Positions 60,547-64,000 of a stretch of 64,000 nucleotides of DNA are shown in pieces. The stretch is from the NCBI GenBank assembly GCA_041920415.1, contig JBHGYD010000021.1, forward strand, positions 39,999 to 103,998, in the 5' to 3' direction. A program made the position numbers and the translations under genes. Each line of letters starts with the position of its first letter. Positions within the stretch are counted from its first letter, which is position 1. The stretch is from JBHGYD01 sp041920415. GTDB lineage: Bacteria; Bacillota; Bacilli; Bacillales; Anoxybacillaceae. The notes under the pieces were generated by a model that saw only the letters and a program-made list of their open reading frames with translations, ran no database searches and was not told the origin of the DNA.

Positions 60547-60751
60547 GTGTTGCTTCCTTGTTTGAACGTTTGTCCCACATCGCCTTAGACTTCCTCTTCC
60601 TTCTCCCCTGCTGTAAGGATTTTCGGTTTTCCTTTTTCTGTATTTTTATTTTGGTTTTTCGCTTCATTCCGTCTTTAATGAAAGTATGATCCTCTATTTT
60701 CCTCAACACTTCTCCAAATCGATGATCCTCGTGTCAAAAGAATACCTCAAT

Positions 60752-60991
60752 TTGAAAATAGTTTTTATGTTTAAGCAATTGTTTGGACACCCAAACAGGA
60801 AACGAATGACGATTGTGTTTTTTGAATGGTTTGCTTCATCGAATGGGTCACGATTGCATGGTTGATTTGCATGATGAAAACACCGAGCTTACGAAAGATG
60901 GCAAGATGAGTCGGTTGGGGATATGCTAGTGTTCATAAATAGAGGTGAGCGAATCAATATCGAAATTCAAGTCATCCACTGCGGGGATAGA
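60752..60991 (+). pseudogene. Rpn/PD-(D/E)XK nuclease family transposase relic (two frameshifts)
   Basis: Three pieces in two frames line up with the Rpn (PDDEXK_2) family: FMFKQLFGHPNRKRMTIVFF from 60752, then FLNGLLHRMGHDCMVDLHDE and NTELTKDGKMSRL (60819-60920), then DMLVFINRGERINIEIQVI from 60920. The last piece holds the D...ExQ nuclease residues. The C-terminal two thirds are missing. Upstream, 60547-60750 holds nothing I can recognise. Confidence 0.75.
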
Positions 60992-61055
60992 AAACGTGGG
61001 AAGAATGGTTGCGGGCAACGGACAGACAAGCGCGATCAATGTCTTTTTGAAACGA

Positions 61056-61090
61056 AATGGAGCGTGTTTGCGCTCCGTTTTGTTTGTTCA
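61056..61090 (+). terminator. hairpin terminator after the Rpn relic
   Basis: GGAGCG (61059-61064) pairs with CGCTCC (61071-61076), then GTTTTGTTT. Confidence 0.6.
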
Positions 61091-61283
61091 CTGTCAATTT
61101 TTTTTTGAAAAATATTCATATAACGTTCAAGAACGCGATGGGTCCATACTTATTTATTTTTTTACAATAATTCAGTAGCGTTGCACACGTTCATAGCGGT
61201 CAAAAGGTTGTTTGTTATTGTGATATACGTAACAGTCAAACGGCTTATTTTTTTATATGATTTTACAAGAAGGGTGTAGAGCG

Positions 61284-62615
61284 ATGAACAGGATGAAATG
61301 GATTCCATCTCGATTTAATGCGATTTCACAAACAGAAAGCGGTGAACTCATTCTTTACAATAGTTATACAGGGGCGATTAGTGTTGTAACAGAGGAAGAG
61401 AAAAAAACGGTGTTGCAAGCATTAAAGCGGAGCGGCATCGATCGAGACTTATTGCCTATCGAAAAAACGCTTGCCGAATGTGGGTTTCTTGTTTCAGAGC
61501 AAGTAAACGAGGAAAAGCGCGCCCAATTTTTGCACCAAACGTTGCATCGAACGGATGCGATGCATCTGATTGTACTTCCTACAGAAGCATGTAATTTTCG
61601 CTGTACATACTGTTATCAAGATTTTTCGCGCGGAAATATGAGCCGTGATGTTATCAATGGGTTAAAACGTTTTTTGGAAAAGAAAATTCCGCGACTTGAG
61701 CATCTTACAGTCAGTTGGTTCGGTGGAGAACCGTTATTAGCGTATGATATCATCGCAGAATTAAGCGAAGCGATCGTAGAATGGACCGATCGTCATGGCG
61801 TAATCTATCAAGCGGAAATGTCAACGAACGGCTATTATTTATCAAAAGAAACATTGAAAACGTTATTGAAATATAAAGTGAATCGCTTTATGGTGACACT
61901 CGACGGAAGCAAAGATGTCCATGATTCGCGCCGGGCTTTAACGAATCAAGGACCTACGTACGAAACAATAATCAACCATTTGAAGGATATACAAACATTA
62001 GATGATTCGTTTGAAATTTACATTCGCATTAATTTTGATGAAGATAATCTTTCACACATTCCGCATTTTTTAGAAGAGTTAGCTGGTTATTTCGCGGGAG
62101 ACTCACGCTTTCAGATTTTCTGCCGTCCTGTTGGAAGATGGGGTGGAGCGAACGATGAAAGGTTGCCGATCTGTGACCATCGTACAGCAGAAACGAAAAT
62201 ATGGGAGTTTACAGAATGGGGCATTAATCGCGGATTAAATATGAGTTCGATCATTGAGTCGATGTTAATGCCTACTGGTGCGGTTTGTTATGCAGCCAAG
62301 CCACATTCGTTTGTGATTGGAGCCAATGGTCAAGTGTATAAATGTACTTGTTTCCTTGATGAGCAATATAACCATGTTGGACGGCTTCATGCCGATGGAA
62401 CAATGGACATTGATTTCGATAAATTAGCCTTATGGGTCACTTCAGGGGAAGAACAAGATGAAAATTGTCAAGCTTGTTTTTTTCGTCCTGCATGTCAAGG
62501 CAATCATTGTCCATTGTATCGCATACGTAACGGACAACGTCCTTGCCCTTACGAAAAGCGAAAAATTAAACAAGTGTTGCGCTTAATTCACGCGCAACAA
62601 TCGAAAACAAAGTAA
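61284..62615 (+). CDS. radical SAM/SPASM peptide-modifying enzyme
   Basis: 443 residues. The N-terminal ~90 residues (ELILYNSYTGAISVVTEEEK, IEKTLAECGFLVSEQ) look like the leader-binding start of RiPP maturases. The radical SAM cluster cysteines are C103, C107 and C110 in PTEACNFRCTYCYQ; SWFGGEPLLAYD is the SAM-binding GGE motif. The SPASM region has C335, C354 and C356, then C395, C398, C404, C409 and C421 (NCQACFFRPACQGNHCP), enough for two auxiliary [4Fe-4S] clusters. Such enzymes install C-C, C-S or C-O cross-links, or epimerise residues, in ribosomal peptides. The ATG at 61284 follows AGAAGGGTG; an upstream ATG at 61257 lacks an RBS. A 28-codon peptide gene follows at 102 bp. An anaerobic sulfatase-maturase role is possible, but no sulfatase is nearby. 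Confidence 0.88.
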   Translation: MNRMKWIPSRFNAISQTESGELILYNSYTGAISVVTEEEKKTVLQALKRSGIDRDLLPIEKTLAECGFLVSEQVNEEKRAQFLHQTLHRTDAMHLIVLPTEACNFRCTYCYQDFSRGNMSRDVINGLKRFLEKKIPRLEHLTVSWFGGEPLLAYDIIAELSEAIVEWTDRHGVIYQAEMSTNGYYLSKETLKTLLKYKVNRFMVTLDGSKDVHDSRRALTNQGPTYETIINHLKDIQTLDDSFEIYIRINFDEDNLSHIPHFLEELAGYFAGDSRFQIFCRPVGRWGGANDERLPICDHRTAETKIWEFTEWGINRGLNMSSIIESMLMPTGAVCYAAKPHSFVIGANGQVYKCTCFLDEQYNHVGRLHADGTMDIDFDKLALWVTSGEEQDENCQACFFRPACQGNHCPLYRIRNGQRPCPYEKRKIKQVLRLIHAQQSKTK

Positions 62616-62717
62616 CGGTTGTGTGATGATGGTACGCAGCAAAGCATTTTGAATTCTTGATGGGAATTTCACAACGTGCAAAAACATTTGACAACAAAGG
62701 GAGGAGGTGAAAGCGAT

Positions 62718-62804
62718 ATGCGCATTTTACGTCCAGCTGTATCTCCAATCGCAGCGTCTAACTCAGGAAGACTTTCTAAATCCGTTCCGGGTAACTTAAA
62801 ATAA
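62718..62804 (+). CDS. putative RiPP precursor peptide (28 aa)
   Basis: A 28-codon ORF, MRILRPAVSPIAASNSGRLS followed by KSVPGNLK. The RBS GGGAGGAGGTGA (62699-62710) is among the strongest in the window, eight bases before the ATG. The peptide is basic, has no Cys or Trp, and is rich in Ser, Asn, Pro and Gly in its middle and end, a plausible substrate core. It lies directly downstream of a radical SAM/SPASM gene on the same strand. No Gly-Gly cleavage site, transporter or protease is visible; an IS200/IS605 element starts 14-18 bp after its stop and may have cut off later genes. Assignment rests on context, not homology. Confidence 0.6.
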   Translation: MRILRPAVSPIAASNSGRLSKSVPGNLK

Positions 62805-62817
62805 TAAATTTAACATG

Positions 62818-62866
62818 TTCACCGAGAAGTCTCCCACCTCTAAGCGAAGTGCAGGTGGGAGATGAA
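62818..62866 (+). mobile_element. left end of an IS200/IS605-type (tnpB) element
   Basis: A TTCAC pentamer (62818-62822), the type of target at which such elements insert, is followed eight bases later by a perfect hairpin: CTCCCACCT (62831-62839) with AGGTGGGAG (62853-62861), then ATGAAT. No tnpA is present before tnpB, so the element is of the tnpB-only type unless tnpA lies beyond the window. The right end is outside. Confidence 0.7.
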
Positions 62867-62903
62867 TCGGAAGTTTTTTCTTTCTAAAATCGAACATATG
62901 TGC

Positions 62904-62909
62904 TATAAT
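62904..62909 (+). promoter_or_regulatory. tnpB -10 element
   Basis: TATAAT preceded by TGC (extended -10), about 37 bp before the tnpB start; no good -35. Confidence 0.5.
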
Positions 62910-62945
62910 CGTCTTGTCACAAATTCGATGAAAGGAGGAGCCTCT

Positions 62946-64000
62946 ATGCTCCGTGGGCAAAAAGTATTCTTTCGCGCATCGAAAACGGATATCAAGCGGC
63001 TCTACGCCTGCAATCGTGAGTCGGCTCTTGTTTGGAATGAGTGTCTTCGATTAGCGAAGGAATACTTCCTTCAGTATGGCCGATGGATCTCGAAAAGCGA
63101 ACTGCAAAAGCAAACAAAAGGAAAGTTCCATCTTCACAGCCAGTCCATTCAAGCTGTATGCCACAAATATGTCTTCGCTCGACAATCCGCTCAAAAAGCC
63201 ATCCAACAAGGACTTCGTCATGCTCGTTATCCCTACAGGAAAAAGAAGTACTTCAACACAAAATGGGCGAAAGACGGTTTCACGATTGATGAAAATGGAA
63301 AAATTGCATTGTCGATGGGCATCCATAACGGGAAGAGAGAAAAACCCATTATCGTCTATGCCTCTAATTTGCCTCAAGGAACGATCAAAGAAATCGAATG
63401 TTGTTACGATAACGGTTGGTATTTAGCCGTCACGTATGAAGATGGCCAGGAAGCGAAAGCCTATCAGCCCGGTCATTCGGTAGGCGTTGATCTTGGGGAA
63501 ATCCATACAATGGCGGCGTTTTGTGAAAACGGTCAAGCCCTTCTTATCACCGGAAGAAAAGTACGCTCTCTTCATCGGTTGCGGAATAAAAAACTTGCCG
63601 AGATTCAGCGTCGTCAATCAAAGTGCCAAAAAGGTTCCCGTCAATGGAAGAAGTACGAGCGGGCGAAACGGTATGTCTTATCGAAATCAGAGCGGCAGCT
63701 GCGGGATGCGCTTCATAAAACAACGAAGCAGTTTGTCGACTGGTGTCTTGTCCAATCCGTTTCCGACGTTTATATAGGGAAGGTCGAGGGAGTCCAGCGA
63801 AACACAAGAAAGAAAAAGCGGGTGAGCCGCAAACAAGCGCAAAAGCTCTCGAATTGGTCATTTGGAAAAGTCAAGCAGTATCTCGCCTACAAATTGGCGA
63901 AGCACGGGATTCGTCTGAAAGAAGTAGAAGAGTCCTATACGAGTCAGACATGCCCTGTCTGCCAGAAGAGAAGAAAAGTGTCCAAACGAATCTTTGCTTG
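62946..64000 (+). CDS. tnpB: TnpB, RNA-guided nuclease of an IS200/IS605-type element (3' partial)
   Basis: 351 codons are visible and the frame is open to the right edge. OrfB/TnpB family: N-terminal helix-turn-helix/wedge part (FFRASKTDIKRLYACNRESA), RuvC-I Asp182 in VGVDLGEIHTMAAF, a putative RuvC-II acidic residue Glu281 in YIGKVEGVQRNTRK, and a zinc ribbon starting CPVCQKRR (C336, C339, probably C352). RuvC-III lies beyond the window. TnpB cuts DNA guided by an RNA made from the element's right end. Excellent RBS AAGGAGGAG at 62932-62940. The copy shows no frameshift so far and may be active. Confidence 0.9.
   Translation, partial: MLRGQKVFFRASKTDIKRLYACNRESALVWNECLRLAKEYFLQYGRWISKSELQKQTKGKFHLHSQSIQAVCHKYVFARQSAQKAIQQGLRHARYPYRKKKYFNTKWAKDGFTIDENGKIALSMGIHNGKREKPIIVYASNLPQGTIKEIECCYDNGWYLAVTYEDGQEAKAYQPGHSVGVDLGEIHTMAAFCENGQALLITGRKVRSLHRLRNKKLAEIQRRQSKCQKGSRQWKKYERAKRYVLSKSERQLRDALHKTTKQFVDWCLVQSVSDVYIGKVEGVQRNTRKKKRVSRKQAQKLSNWSFGKVKQYLAYKLAKHGIRLKEVEESYTSQTCPVCQKRRKVSKRIFA

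Noticed and set aside
60416..60709. Minus-strand ORF of 97 codons opposite the VanZ gene end
   Set aside because: It is Lys/Arg-rich low-complexity sequence overlapping a well-supported gene, with no RBS or family resemblance.
60923..61178. Two small overlapping ORFs after the VanZ gene
   Set aside because: They are fragments of the frameshifted Rpn relic and its downstream flank, not separate genes.

Overview
The window reads as chromosome from a thermophilic or thermotolerant endospore-forming member of the Bacillaceae, most like Anoxybacillus or Parageobacillus. The reasons are moderate GC content, sporulation genes (spo0F, spoIIR, spoIID, spoIIQ, spoIIID), ATP synthase proteins that closely resemble the thermophilic Bacillus PS3 enzyme as I remember it, and gene order that follows the Bacillus subtilis ywj-ywl-ywm-ywp region almost gene for gene. 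No rRNA, tRNA or CRISPR array was seen.

Layout. 1-9.4 kb: acyl-CoA catabolism. It holds the end of fadF, a thiolase, a 3-hydroxyacyl-CoA dehydrogenase, two acyl-CoA dehydrogenases, a TetR regulator and the fused B12 mutase icmF. A TetR-type palindrome lies upstream of the thiolase. 9.5-22 kb: rpoE, pyrG (with a textbook reiterative-transcription attenuator), DUF2529, spo0F, fbaA, transaldolase, murA2, glpX, rho (with a C-rich, G-poor leader), rpmE, tdk, a lipoprotein, prfA and prmC. 23-31 kb: spoIIR, a DnaA-box cluster, ywlC, mntP, ywlE, a chemoreceptor, rpiB, ywlG, glyA and upp. 31-38.4 kb: the complete atp operon (atpZ-I-B-E-F-H-A-G-D-C). 38.5-48.9 kb: an 11-gene complex I operon (nuoABCDHIJKLMN) that lacks nuoEFG. 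48.9-59.6 kb: ywzB, ywmB, murAA, spoIID, spoIIQ, spoIIID, mbl, flhO, flhP, a small membrane protein, fabZ, two coiled-coil proteins and an acidic lipoprotein.

59.6-64 kb is different in character. It holds IS3-family scraps, a VanZ-like gene, a frameshifted Rpn/PD-(D/E)XK transposase relic, a radical SAM/SPASM enzyme followed by a 28-codon ORF with a near-perfect ribosome binding site, and then an IS200/IS605-type element whose tnpB runs off the window. The radical SAM plus small peptide pair is the best candidate for an undescribed system: a minimal, cysteine-free RiPP cassette.

A second layer lies in the intergenic DNA. A family of structured repeats begins exactly on the stop codons of thl, fbaA, rpmE and spoIIQ. 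One hairpin module shows a compensatory base-pair change between copies, which suggests it acts as RNA.
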